NCBI GenBank assembly: GCA_039619475.1
Contig: CM077116.1
Coordinates: 204,003,117-204,067,116, forward strand
Length of the DNA: 64,000 bases
Direction of reading: 5' to 3'
DNA from: Icerya purchasi
Taxonomy: Eukaryota; Arthropoda; Insecta; Hemiptera; Monophlebidae
The first letter of the stretch is position 1, and every line of letters starts with the position of its first letter. The notes below the pieces were generated by a model. The model was given only the letters and a program-made list of their open reading frames with translations, did no database searches and was not told where the DNA came from. Shown piece by piece: positions 9,900 through 22,252 of the stretch. The position numbers and the translations under genes were made by a program.

Positions 9900-11800
9900 G
9901 GCTACTTCAATTCGGGTTCTTCTGACCGTGTTCTTGCTGCGAGCTTTTTAATGCCGTCAGCGATGATTCGCAGTTTTACCTGATTCGGATATTGTTACCA
10001 TTTTCGTGTCCAGCACACTTCGTAAAGAGAGAAGAAGAATTCCGCGATTATAATTTAAAAAAAAAAAGGAAAGAACGATTTTTTACCAACTGCAGCGGGC
10101 TGCGAATTATTTCGAAACATTCCAAAAAGATTAGCACAATCTTAATAAACAATTTGCAGACGGTTGCGTGTCGTACGTGGCAAACCCCCGTACGGCTTTT
10201 TTTTTTTGAGGAGCCACATGCGCAACGATTCCACTTGCAAAGTTTCTCGATTGTTCGTCGGATTTTATTTCTTTCTAATTTCCTCAAAGCCTGACTTCCG
10301 TACTTCCGAATTTATCATTTTAAATAATTCATTAATTAATTTCCGGAATTTTCAATCACCGTCGTCCGATCGCAGTCACATGCCGGTGTATGTATAAATC
10401 CGTGGTTGAGGCTACACGTCCCCGTTTCCGGCTAAAATCGCATGTTTTATCGCCTAGTAACATTGGCGAAAACTGGAACCGCCCGCTTCTTCGCAGCCGA
10501 GTTACGCTCTCGGAGATCATCGCGATATGGCCCCTCCACATAGTTGCAGCGGCCGGTAATTAATACCGTGTCACGCCCGTTTTCCGGAGATACTTATTAG
10601 TGGACTTTTTGTCTTTCTGAGATATTTTTAAGTGATCGCGGCAGGGCACCGAGGAGGACATTGGCCCGGCAACAGCGTATCAGGAACTGCTTGGAGTGGG
10701 CGGCGACGCTGCTCGAAGCAACGACGCTTGACTTAATACGTTTGTCAGCCGGCAGTTGCAGAGTTGGCTGAATCTGTTTACACAACAATTTGTAATTTCA
10801 TTACGTGCCAACCGTAACCGCCTAAAACACGGAGCATGGTGGACGACAGAGAGGCGCACCGGTTCCGCGTCAACCCGGCAATTACGGCGATTTCGATTTT
10901 GTCAACTTAATTACACACTCGGATAAATCGTCCTTTGCACAGCGGACCGCGGCTGCTGTTCTAATAGGCATCAAGGCGGATAAGGATAATGCGATGGAAA
11001 AAGCACCGCGGAACGTCCGAAATTTAATTACGACGTTCTGCGCTGTTTAATATTTTATTAGATCTATCGAAGGCGATTCACGTACGTCGATTGTCCTGGC
11101 CGAGGCAATTCGTACCGCTGCCGAAGCAACATCTGACTGATGGCCAGCTCAGTCGTTAACAGCGCGACCGGCAACAAAGTTCCGGGCACTGGTTCCTTAC
11201 AGCAAAAGTTGCGCACTTTGCGTTGCTCGCTCGTTTTCCGCCGTCCACAATGTCGCTGGCCGACCTTTAACCGTTGTTGTTGATGTTGCTGTTGCTGTTG
11301 CTGTTGCTGTTATTGTCGTTGTCGTATTCTTGCCGGAACTGTCTCTTGCTCGAATTTCGTCCCCTTTCGCGCCGGCGAACGGCTAGCGGCTATAACGTCG
11401 CCTGTTGAAACTGCAATTTCGCAGCGTCTCAGAGTTCAAAGGCCGATTCCGTATTTCAATTACCTGCGTTCTCCGGTTCGTTTAAGGGGAAAATAAAAAA
11501 ATGCAACTGTCTACCCAGCTTGCTCTTTTAATGAGTACACATTCTTTATTTTGCCCTCGCCGTCCGACCTCCATCGCCCGGCTACAAAGAACCTATTCCG
11601 TACTACACTTTGTTCTTTAACGAAGCAGCAATTCGTTTGCGTCATCTCGAAGTACTGCTTCCTCCACTGGGCGACTTCCGCTCGTTCGCTTCCATTATAG
11701 ATTGAAATGAAGTTTCGCCCGTGCCATTTTCCGGCCCCGTTTTAAATATCTCTCATCTTTGCGCGCTAACATAATTAACGCGCAAACACAGCTTCCTTCA
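9900..11800. promoter_or_regulatory. Candidate cis-regulatory island 2
   Basis: A long unique stretch with higher G+C than its neighbours, densest between about 10400 and 11700. It has repeated homeodomain-type cores (TTAATTAATTT near 10331, TAATTAATA near 10557, TTAATTAC near 10908 and 11022) and a (GTT/GCT)n run at about 11276-11320. No convincing reading frame is present. The texture matches islands 1 and 3. Regulatory function is an inference from composition only. Confidence 0.25.
11277..11320. repeat. Imperfect (GTTGCT)n tract
   Basis: Triplet-type tract of TTG and CTG units in candidate island 2. No coding frame around it is convincing. Confidence 0.7.
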
Positions 11801-14304
11801 AACGGAATTAGAAATTTTCCGTGACGAGGAATTTTTAGGGAAATTTTTACTTGCTAAACCGTTTTTTCTTTTTTCTTTTTCTTCTCCCCCCCCCCCAGTT
11901 TTGAATTCTCCCGAATGCCGGAAAGAAATAAAGAAAATCCTCTTCGTCACCGAAGTTGCAGAGCAACAAATCTGTGAGACTTTTCAACTAGAGGATTACT
12001 GACACACTATTTTTATTATTATTATTATTATTATTACTACTATATACTATTAGTATTATCTTTTCCTCTTCAAAAATCGAATATTGCTTGAAATGGCTCG
12101 AAACATCCTGCACATCGGTAGCCTGTTGCTCGGTACGTCAAATACGTCAAACGGGAAGCTATGTCCGCTGAACGACGTGTCCCTTCAACCGGTCTCGCGT
12201 TACTTTATTTTTTTTTTTTTCGTTTACTTTACGAGATAGTGCAGTGCCTGTATGGCGCATGCGAAATGTCTTCCGACCAGATGGTAGCGAGGAAAGGGGT
12301 GGTTGTACTTTCAGCTCAATTTTAGGAAGACTATTTCGCGAGATCGGTTCACGTTCGTTTTAAAGATACATAGGGGGCGGCATATAAGTCCGATTTAATG
12401 CAAGTTTCGAGCAACGGAGGTTGCTTGTATCGAAATTTTAAAAAGAAGCAGACGTTGAATCACAAAGAATAACGCGACAATTGAAAACCCTCTCCATAAA
12501 AGAATTACAGAAGAGGGCATATTGCATTGTGAACATATGTATGTACATTTCGACAACATTACAATGTTGTAGCGTATCACAAAAATTTCAGATTTTCGTC
12601 AGATTCGTACGCAAACAGTTTAACCTGGAAGCCGGTTAGCCCACTGCCTGCTCGACACGGAAATATCAAACCATATTTGCGTTTAGAATTATCTGGTAAA
12701 TTAAAGTTTAACCCGTTTGCTAGATACTATTACATAAAACCCATATTATAATATTAGTAACCAATAGCAAACTAAATAAATATAAGTATAATATATATAT
12801 TTTGTATATATACTTGGTTTGCTCTATAATGTTATATGGTTTTCTGTATTTAACATTTGCGTTTCTCTTTCGAAAAGAATGTTTTTATAATTATTCTTGT
12901 CGATTTTTAATCGAAACAAATGGTCGATACCTATATTCCAGATCGTTCGTGAGGTAATATGTCTTAAAAACTCGGCAGACCGTAATTATTTTTTGTGCGA
13001 ATAAGGCGCTTTGGTAACCTCAACACATACATATAGGTGGACGGCGTAAAACGGGATCGGGGGAAGAAAAAAGGAGGGAATAGAAGAAATTACCGAGAAA
13101 ACGAATATTATTAATTGTTAGAAGATGTTTCACTTTTTAGCCGCAGATGTGCGTAGTGAATGATGCGCGGCGAGGACGTTGCATCTGATAGTGCGAATGC
13201 CGTAATTGACTGGTTCCTGCTTTCGCTCGGCCGGATTTTTAAGTTGTCCAGCAGTTGCGAACTTGAGCACACAACAGCGACTGAACTTGCACACACGCAC
13301 GCACAGGCCGTGGTAATTTGTAATTACATGTTTTGCCGAATTGCTGTCCGATCGGCCGATACTCTGCGACTGCACGATGGAGGGAAGAAGAGACGATTAC
13401 GCGCCGAGCGTGAAACAGTCTCCGACGGAACCAAATAGAGATGATCTGGTACGTTTTTCGCTTCGAATTAGCTCCGTTCCCACAGATACGCGTCTCCAGA
13501 TCCGATTTATTTCTGCTCCTCACAATTAACTACAGATAAAAACCTCTCGATCGCTATCATCTATCGCTGCCTATCATCTCCACCCCCCTCTCTGCGCCAG
13601 CGCTTCACTACGCCCGTCATTCCCCGGATATATTTATTTTATCGCTTCTTCTCAACTCTCCGCGTCAGGCTCGATGTTTTATTCTTCGTTTTCGCGATTC
13701 GCATTTCTCCGTTTAAAATTCATTATTTAGTGTTACTTCCCCTATACCTCTTGTTCTTCTTGCCGTCCGCAATGTGTAAATAATTTTAGTAACGCTTCTA
13801 TGTAAACTGAACGCGCGCATTTTACCTAGTCGGACACACCGGTCTCGTCCGGCTAATCGCGACGGAAATGCGTAAAAAATCAGACTGCCACGTTTAAGTC
13901 CGTGGACAAAAACATCCAAAAAAAAAAAAAAATAAATAAAATAAATCAATAAAATAAATAAATAGAATAAATCAATAAAATAAATCAATAAATAAATATA
14001 ATAAATAAATAAATAAATATAATAAATAAATAAAAAACCAATTGGTTAAATACTGTTTTTCAGCAAGTGTCACACATACTGTGTGCTCTAAAAGAAAGTT
14101 AGCTTTTCTTCCAATTGCAAAATTACGACGCTGCACCAATTTTTGGGAGTGAAATTACCGACAACCGGAATTCCCGGAGTTATTATTATAATTTTACGAT
14201 AAAAAAAAGTAACAGGTGGTGTCTGAGGACATACGCGCGGTAGGAACGAAGTTGCTTGTCGTTTTTTGGTTGACATTAACTGTTTAAAAGTCACTCACAG
14301 CGTG
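11801..14304. other. Gene-free DNA with simple repeats
   Basis: It contains a C-run near 11887-11897, (TTA)n at about 12010-12035, and a long AAAT/AATA low-complexity block at about 13919-14036 preceded by a poly(A) run. The frames around 13110-13530 overlap on both strands and are not recognised. Confidence 0.5.
13919..14036. repeat. A-rich AAAT/AATA low-complexity block
   Basis: Poly(A) followed by imperfect AAATAAAT, AAATCAAT and TATAATAAAT units. It may descend from a poly(A) tail that decayed into a microsatellite, but no element body was recognised next to it. Confidence 0.7.
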
Positions 14305-14596
14305 TAAGTAAAGTAAAGTAAAGTAAGCATACCCTTCACAGGGCGTCGGGGCATTGTGAAGTTAAGCGCTTCATAATAGTACTAAGCCTAATGAATCTAA
14401 GGAGAAAACTAGGGCCAGTTCTTTTCACTCGGCCGCCTTTACTTTCCCAGATTTCTCTGGTATAACCAATATTCAATTTCAGATTAGGTATAAACCTGGG
14501 AGTGTTTCGGATCTGGACGCGAGACAAGTCTCGATAACCTATGACACCTCTGGTTTAGTAGCCAAGCGCCTTAACCACTAGACTACCGCGCCACCT
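14305..14596 (-). mobile_element. tRNA-derived SINE, copy 1
   Basis: Read on the minus strand, the 5' end is tRNA-like: GGTGGCGCGGTAGTCTAGTG contains a Pol III A-box (TAGTCTAGTGG). A B-box-like GGTTATCGAGACT follows about 45 bases on. The perfect hairpin CGAGACTTGTCTCG (14520-14533) sits where the T-arm would be. A non-tRNA body of about 200 bp follows and the element ends in (ACTTT)n, seen on the plus strand as AAAGTAAAGT at 14305-14327. A homologous copy lies at 37819-38095. It is not a functional tRNA gene: no cloverleaf can close. It would be mobilised by a partner LINE not identified here. Confidence 0.8.
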
Positions 14597-16416
14597 TTAC
14601 AAAGTATACGATAAAAAAATAAAATAGATTAAAAGAAAACCGCACTACTACTTCGCGAAGTTAAAGAAGAGGCAAAATTAAAAGAACCGAATTTTACCAA
14701 CAGAAAACATCAAACTCGATGTTAGAACGTGTAAGAAACATTTACACGTGTTTAGAATTGATCTTATATAGTTGACCGTGCACAATGTTTGCTGTTCAAA
14801 TCTCGATACCCCTCACCCCCTTATAATAGAAAAAGATATAGAGAAAGAGAGCGAAGATAGCCTGGAGGACGCATAACGCTTTTCTCCTACGTGACGATTT
14901 CTGCCGATTTATGCCATTTTACTCATGGAACTTTGTTCCAAAAAAAAAGCGTCGATTGCAATAATGATTACGAACGAGTAGCGCGAATAATCTGATCGGT
15001 TTTAACGGTAGTAGTAATCGTCCATTTTCGACATTGTCGCACCTGAGATGAAATGATGAAATTATAAAAACAGTCCCCTAGCAGGCTGTTTATAGTGCTC
15101 TGACTGACTATTATTAGACACCTGGTTACGTGAATTTTAAGGGTCGTCGTACTAATTACGCTAAAGCACGCTGTGGGTGTCGTCAGTTAATTACGACCGC
15201 GATAATTCGTGCCCGCCTAAAATACTATCGACAGTCTATAAATTTTTGCGGAATCATTGCCCGTTTTTTCGAACGTTCTTCGATTACTTATATAATACTT
15301 TTGTGTATTTAAGAAACTGTCATTTTCTTTTTTATTCGAAATACTACAAAAAAGAACAAAATATTTTTAAGGAGAAAAATCCAAAAACGAGACTACAATA
15401 TTACGAAGCATCATCTGGGCCAGCATAAAAAAAAAAAAAATAAAATAAAAAACAATTAAAATTCTTACTTGGGGGTTTGACGTTTTTTTAAAAATAAAAT
15501 TCCAATTATTTGCGCTACTGCATGGGATTCACAAAGAATCGCAAACATTTTCGCAAAATGCTTTGCGATCGGAAATAGTTTAATTCTTGTGTGTTAAAAT
15601 AGGTCAAAACTGGCGCGGCGAATAATAAATTTTCGGCGGTAATTTTCGAAAATTCGAATATTTTCGTTTGACATTCCCCTCCTAGACAGGCAGTTTACCG
15701 CTGTCTCATTAGAAGTTCGGGATGTATAATTTTATTTGTTAAGGTGAATGATAGGCTACACTACAGACGTTTGACACACGGCCGAATTACCGATACTATG
15801 CAAAAACCGCAATGCTACGGTTTTATGATTCGCCTTCGCTGGCACACCAGCAACGCGCGAATCGCTGAGATATGCGGCATAAGCGTCAAGCGTCAAGCGT
15901 CTTTCGGAATTTACCGGCTGCTGCGCGAATATTTCACATTTGAATTAGTAGAACGCACAGTCGCAAATTCGAAAATAACGAGCCCCCCAACCCCTGTCGG
16001 CGCTTCAAATGGCACACGTTCGGACGCACAGAGGAGTTTCTAATCTTCAGATTGTCTCACCAGTTAGACCTGGGGTTACAATTTCGCGCTCCATTCGCCG
16101 CAGGATTTCTACGGACTTTCACCTATTTTCTGCGATCTGTTTCCTTTTTCCTCATATACATCACACACTTGATAGGAGATGAATATATATGCGCGGAGGA
16201 GGCTGATCCAGCGATTTTATCCTGATTATCGTACGTGTAATAAAAGTGCCTACTCTACACTAGCTTCGTGGTCACATTAATAATACAAAGCAAATTTAAT
16301 TTCGTTTTTTTCTTAATTTTGCGCGTCTCTTCGGCATTAGTAAAATGCGGAATCTATAAAAAATTTACGTATGCAGCGAATACTCTCCACCCGAATAAAC
16401 ATTTTTTTTTGAGTAA
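14597..16416. other. Gene-free AT-rich DNA
   Basis: No supported gene. Short poly(A) runs lie near 14940 and 15427. The frame at 15744-16043 is not recognised. Confidence 0.4.
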
Positions 16417-17420
16417 TTTATTATAATAAATAAGAAATATAAAATAATACACAACCTATACTGGAACCAAACGGCTGTAGTTCATTGTGAGAACGAAATA
16501 ACAGAAGATATAGCGATAAAAAGAGGTGTCAGACAAGGGTGCATATTGTCACCGATACTCTTCAACGTATATGCAGAAAACATTTTCAAATTAGCCATTA
16601 AGGAAACTGACGGAGTAAAAGTTGGGGAAAACCGGATTTCCAATATACGATACACGGACGATACAGTTCTAATATCTGATAATATTACTGGATTACAAGA
16701 AATCGTTAACCGTGTTTGTGACATCAGTCTCCAGTATGGGTTGGAAATAAATGCCACCAAAACGAAGTGGATGGTTATAAAAGAACTGATGCTAGTGCAA
16801 CAGCTGGTCAAATTTACATTGGAGCTGAGAAGGTGGAAAGAGTCAGTAAGTTTCTATACCTGGGTGCATGGCTTCATGAGGAAGTAGATTGGAGCATTGA
16901 AATAAGAACTAGGATCGAGAAAGCCAGAGGTATATTCAATACTATGAAGAGCCTGGTAACTAGAAAGGATATTAGTTTAGATTTACGTATGCGATTAGTC
17001 CGATGCTATGTCTTCTCAGTACTTTTACATGGTGCTGAGAGTTGGACAAAACAGCTTGAAAAAAGATTACAAGCATTTGAAATGTACATTTACCGACGTA
17101 TGTTAAAGATATCATGGACAGAATGGATAACTAACAAAGAATGAACGGAATGGCCGAGAAAAGAGAATTATTATTAACTGTGCAAGAAAGAAAAATCAAA
17201 TACTACGGCCACATTAATCGCAATGAAAAGTATAGAAGCCTGCAAACTGTGCTTAAAATTGCTGGAAAAAGAAGCAGAGGTTGAAGAAAATTATCGTGCG
17301 AGGATGACATGCAGCGATGGTACAACATCATCGGAGTTACTCCAAGCAGCGGCCGATAAATTGAAGTTAGCCACATTGATCGCCAAATTTCGACCGGTGA
17401 TGGCGTAAAGAAGAAGAAGA
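16417..17420 (+). pseudogene. 5'-truncated RTE-like LINE, reverse transcriptase relic
   Basis: Homology begins with an NLYWNQTAVV-like segment (about 16453), then the RT motif GVRQGCILSPILFN (around 16525-16566) and the catalytic box as RYTDD (usual YADD) near 16645. At about 16770 the reading shifts frame to a GAEKVERVSKFLYLGAWL segment, an IEKARGIFNTMKSLVTRKD segment, an LLHGAESWT segment and EMYIYRRMLKISWTEW. After a stop near 17142 another frame gives RKIKYYGHINRNEKYR and GKRSRG. The end carries GAA repeats, a microsatellite tail typical of RTE elements. The endonuclease and first RT motifs are absent through 5' truncation, and frameshifts and stops make it inactive. In life the product would reverse-transcribe element RNA at a nicked chromosomal target. 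Confidence 0.85.
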
Positions 17421-17436
17421 TATATATATATATATA
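17409..17436. repeat. GAA/TA microsatellite tail of the RTE-like copy
   Basis: AGAAGAAGAAG followed by a TA run directly after the C-terminal coding remnant. It marks the 3' end of the insertion. Confidence 0.65.
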
Positions 17437-19241
17437 AAATGGATAAATTTCAAATTATAAAAGTTGAAGCCATTAGAGTTACATTATCACCACTTTTTTT
17501 TTTTTCTGTGACGTGACGGCGAAAAGGTTAGGTTCAGAGGTGGCAGGAAAATAGAGAACAAGGTGCGGTTAATGAAGAAGTTAGTAATGAAATAGCTCTA
17601 TTATTGTGTATTTTTGTTTAGTAATTTTTTTTATAACGCATAAAAAAGCAACAAAGCTGGCATAATTAAGAAAAATAAAGTATAGTGTTGGGTGTGCAGG
17701 GGATGTTCCGAAGGGTATAAAAATTTAGTTAATGGCGTTCGGGGCAAAACACGAGTCGAAATGATATAATAATTCGAGTAATATGTTGATTTAGAAAATA
17801 AATCTTTTATTTATTTTTTTATACGACTTTCAGTGTCATATTTTTTTTTTGAAATAAAGCGTTCGGTAACGAATGTGTGCCGGAATGTGAAGAAAACGAA
17901 TTTGCACGTTACATAAGAATGCTACGAAAAAGTTCTGATTACGTATCATGGAGGAAACGTTTTTTATGAATTACGAAAAATTTTTAGAGATTACAAATAA
18001 TTATTAATTAACGCTTCGTTAAAAAAAAATATTTCTCATCGAATTTCTAACTGATTTAATATTTTTCAAATTTATCACTGAAATTCCCTTTTAATTCTAA
18101 TGAAATTTTTCAATTGAAACTTAATTTTCAGGCATTCTTCCGAAAAGCTAGCCTAACATGATCGATTAAAAAGTAACGAATTTATTAATTCTTCGATTGA
18201 ACTATTCGTACTGGTGGGCAGTTTAGATGAAAATAAGTTTTAAATGATACGATTTGAAAAAAAAAATATGTTTAAATGCTCAGCTTTCCGAGCGAGCACC
18301 TCTGACTGGAATTGAAGCGAAGACATTTTTTACGTTAAAAGTTATTTTTGGCGGGGAATTCGTAAGAATTTGAGATGTGGGAAGGACGCCCCCTTGTATG
18401 ATTTACCAGATGCGGCGTAGTGGTGAGATTAATTTCGACAGCTAGGCTCTCCTGCTTTCGATACGTTCGCGGTCTTTTGTCGTCGTAGCGTACCAAAATT
18501 ATAAAATTCATAATGTTTAAAATAACGCTCAAATCAAAATTTCTATTCGAATTTATACTATGACACACACACATATAGATGCGTTGCGCATAGGATAGTT
18601 GAACACGTTGTTACAATTACCGTAAAAAGGGGGCAAAGAATTATCGTTCTTTTCGGCAACCTCGATGTCATAGAATATCTCTGTAAGCTGTATCATCATC
18701 TTCTGCGGTAGGTACTACTTAAAAGTACATCTCCTTCAGCTGGCCAAAAAAGGTAGTTAAATGAAATCGTTATAATGAAAATAGGTATATTATATAGATT
18801 ATAGTGAAATTGGTGACAAGTTGTAGATTCTGTCCACTATAAGTTTTAATTAATTTTATTTTAAAATAGTAACGCCGCCATCTTTGGTGCGAGAACACAT
18901 TGTCATTCTTTTTCTTCTCTCCATATTTTGTGTAATTTATTAATAGCCAGAATAATTTAGCGTATACTTCTATGAATAAATTTCGATTACACATCCATTT
19001 TTTACCTAATATATCGCGCACAGATATTAAGTTGAAAAAGAAAAAGAAAAAACCCGCGAAATTATAAAATGCGAGTTCTCTAATAGGAGTATGATCAGTT
19101 GTTTTTTTTTTCTCTTTCCTTTTTTGGAATCCGATAACACATAATCCATATCGGCTAAGCAGCTATATTTATTTTACTATTAAAGCATAATGAACAAAGT
19201 TCAATATAGAATCGAATCAAATGGCATTACACAGAAAATCA
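17437..19241. other. Gene-free AT-rich DNA
   Basis: No gene or element recognised. T-runs lie near 17496 and 17839. Confidence 0.45.
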
Positions 19242-19403
19242 AAAATTAAATCAAATCAGATTAAATCGAAAATAAAATCAAATCAGATTAAATCGAAAAT
19301 AAAATCAAATCAGATTAAATCGAAAATAAAATCAAATCAGATTAAATCGAAAATAAAATCAAATCAGATTAAATCGATAATAAAATCAAATCAAATCGAA
19401 TCA
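19242..19403. repeat. 27-bp minisatellite, about six copies
   Basis: Near-identical 27-bp units of the type AAAATAAAATCAAATCAG plus ATTAAATCG, repeated about six times, with the last unit diverged. On the plus strand the 27-bp period is in frame, so it reads as a nine-residue Lys/Ile/Ser/Asn/Gln repeat within a 99-codon open frame (19221-19520). That frame has no other protein-like feature and is best read as a by-product of the repeat. Confidence 0.85.
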
Positions 19404-20302
19404 TCTTTATTACTGTTAATACATAAAGAAAAGAAAAGAATCAAAAATGGGCATTATCGCGCAAGCAGTGGTTATAGAAAGAGTATAAAGAGTAGCATGC
19501 TTCCCAACAACAGAATATAAAAATACAAGTTACAGAATTTACATTTTGATTCTATATAAATTTAAATTTGCATTTCACATTCACGCCAATACTAATATGG
19601 TATTAAAAACAATTTTTATGAGATAACTCAAGATTATAAATGTACGTAATTATAAACATCCGTAAATATTAATAATAATAATAATGTGAATTCATTATAC
19701 TTGTATTATAAATTCGGCAATATTATTATACCTGTATTATAAATTCACTTGTATTATTTCCCTTATATTTAAGCTAATGTCAAAATTTTTAACAACTCGG
19801 GTTCGCAAAATTTAAGAAAAATAAAATTCTCCTTAACACACAGTTGTATCCGCAATTTATTTATTATGATTTTCGCTATTGTTACGAAGGAAGTTTGATC
19901 AGTGCGATCGTTTTCGTAAATATGACATTTTTCTCTACTTACGTTTGTTCCGTAAGATATTTCTGTTGTTTTCGGGAGTACGAGATAAGCAGAACGGAAG
20001 GCGGAAAAAAAAAATCATAGTCTGGGGACAATTTGCGACATCTTTGATATTAGAGAAGCGACGATTTGTTTTTTTGTAATCCGATTGATTGCGAAACAAT
20101 AAGGCGCGGTACAGCGTGTTTCGGTTTAATTAGATTACACAGTTCTTCCGTGCATTGAAGCAACGAGCCGAAATTATTGAAAATTACAAGGCATGTTAAA
20201 ATTAATTGTGTTCATAAAAACCAGTATCACTAGACGATTTTCACAAAAGTCCATTAAGAAATCAGCTGAGATTATCAAATTACCGTGTTAATTCTCTGCC
20301 TG
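19404..20302. other. Gene-free AT-rich DNA
   Basis: Nothing recognised. A near-duplicated ATTATACTTGTATTATAAATTC phrase recurs at about 19695-19745 (short local repeat). Confidence 0.4.
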
Positions 20303-20475
20303 AGCAATATTTAGAAACTGTCATTGATTGTTTTTAAAACGATAAAATATACGTTTCATATACGAGATTGACAACGGTTTTTTAAAGTTATTCCGCAAAA
20401 ATTTTTCTAGACGCGTACACGGTATTAATTTTAAATACGACAATTCGTAAAGAGTCGTTCATTCTGACCGTTTTG
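20303..20475. repeat. Left arm of long inverted repeat (foldback)
   Basis: This arm matches the reverse complement of 20902-21091 over essentially its whole length, with substitutions and short indels. The inner 25 bases (20450-20474) are an exact reverse complement of 20902-20926. Other matched blocks include CGTACACG, TTAAATACGA, ATTCCGCAAAAA, ACGGTTTTTT, TATACGAGATT and ATACGTTTC. Homology weakens outside about 20303. Confidence 0.85.
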
Positions 20476-20901
20476 GTTCCGCGGAAGAAAAAAAAAAAAT
20501 GAACTAAGTAAAAAAAGAAGTAGTGCGGAAACTAAAATGTTCACATTACACGGAAAAGGAAAGAAAATATGCGGAACGGTATTTATTAAATAATAAAATG
20601 AGGAAAAATTATTTACAATATTGTCATAGAGCCCGCCCCCCTGGTTGGCAAATAAAAAAAAAACAAAAAAAACCCCCTTTAAAATAGAAATATCTAGATT
20701 TTCGATAAAATAATGCTGATGAAATAAAATTGTCAAATCTATTTCAGCTCTCCATCATAGGAAAAATGTCGAAATGCCCTCGATGTTGGCGCTTTTGTAT
20801 AAAAATTCGTCACACTGTCAGCGATTTTTTCGAATTTTTGTCATTGTCTTTTTTTTTTTCCGGTACTTCCACAAGTTTACCTCGCCTCACGCAGGCAAAT
20901 T

Positions 20902-21091
20902 AAAACGGTCAGAATGAACGACTCTTAAAGTACCTTCGTATTTAAAAATATCGTGTACACGTCCACTTTAGATTATTTTTTTGCGGAATGTCTTAAAGGA
21001 GCTGTCCAAAAAACCGTCCTGAATCTCGTATACGAAACGTACATTATATTTCAGCGTATTAAAACGGTTGACAACAGTTTCGAAATATTCC
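20902..21091. repeat. Right arm of long inverted repeat (foldback)
   Basis: Reverse-complement partner of 20303-20475. The match is exact over 20902-20926 and then interrupted by small indels out to about 21091. Confidence 0.85.
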
Positions 21092-22193
21092 TTTTGAATA
21101 AAAAAATCTTTCGTTTTCTTAATTTCTCATTTTTTAATGTATAATCTCGACTAGTAAAGAAACAAAAAATAAAAACAATAACGATAATACAAGCAAACTC
21201 TGAATTTTTTCACAGTGTGCTCTATTAATTATTAACGGACGAGAATAGCTGCGCAATCGAATAGACTCCCTGTAAACGAAAAACGAATAAAAACGAATAA
21301 AAAAAAAACGAAAAACGAAAAACGAGCAGGAATTACAAAAAAAGTATTATAAATATATATAGCGTACGAGGGGATGTTATTCAATTTAAGTTAATATTCG
21401 GCCGCCCACGAATAATTAAATATTTCCACATTCAAAGAACCCGCGATCTGGTTTTTGTGCACGAAGAAATGATTAATCTCGATGTAAGTCTACTTCCAAA
21501 TTAATTATTTCTTTTCAAAGAATGCCGCTTTCCTGTAGGACGTTTGTGATCAGATTAAACGAAATTTCTTTGTTCGTTTCGACTCTCCGTCGACGTTGCC
21601 ACATTTCCAAAAGCTTTTTCCAGATATAACGAAGCTATTCCGATTCACGAGTTTTAAAAAGCACGTTTATTTAGGTTAACTTTACGCAGCAAAGTAAATG
21701 CGCTTCTATCTGTCATACCGGAACATTTTTATCTTTTGCCCACTTTCTTGAAAATTTCATTCCTAAAATGTGCGAGAAAAAACGGCAGTTCCTTCAGAAA
21801 TTATTCTCGAAACGTACATTAATTCCCTTTTCCATCGATATTAATTATTCTACGCAAGTAAAAGTTTCCGGATGGTGCGTTCCTTTTTCTTCCCCCCCCC
21901 CCCCACCCCCGTTTTAATTCAATTTCAACAGAGTGTGTGCATTAAAATAACGGTCGCGTAAGTTCCCCTTCACGCTAAATCAGGTCACGCCAAGTTTTCA
22001 TCAGTCAATTCTGGATCAGTGTCATTTGAGATCAGCTTCTATTCCGTTCGTATTTTATGTTTTTTGTTGTTGCACATTTTTAATTTTTTTTTTTTTTTTT
22101 TTGGAAACTTAAAAATTATTCATTATTAGACGATTAAAAAATACGAATTAGCGAGCGTAATCACGCAATAATGAATAAATAAAAGTTTTATAA
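21092..22193. other. Gene-free AT-rich DNA
   Basis: It contains AAAACGAA-type short repeats at about 21280-21325, a C-run at about 21893-21908 and a T-run near 22085-22102. No gene recognised. Confidence 0.45.
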
Positions 22194-22195
22194 TA

Positions 22196-22224
22196 CAAGG
22201 GATGTTCGATAAAGACTCGGACTG
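22196..22224. repeat. Mariner left terminal inverted repeat
   Basis: 29 bp beginning CAAGGGATGTTCGAT, directly after TA. It pairs with 23024-23052. Confidence 0.85.
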
Positions 22225-22252
22225 TGCTTATAAAATCTTTATTAATTAAAAT

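Larger units (their letters stand above)
20303..21091. mobile_element. Foldback element or inverted duplication
   Basis: Two arms of about 170-190 bp in opposite orientation surround a loop of about 425 bp (20476-20901). The loop has A-rich runs near 20490 and 20655, a T-run near 20850, and no recognisable coding sequence. Such structures arise as foldback or MITE-type elements or by inverted duplication; if transcribed, the RNA would form a long hairpin. No clear target-site duplication was found at the outer limits, so the origin is unresolved. The partial divergence of the arms says the event is not recent. Confidence 0.6.

Noticed and set aside
11277..11320. (GTTGCT)n tract as a possible poly-Gln or poly-Ala coding repeat
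   Set aside because: Stops and lack of a flanking open frame argue against coding.
16482..16811. 109-codon minus-strand frame
   Set aside because: Antisense shadow of the RTE-like RT, which shows real motifs on the plus strand.
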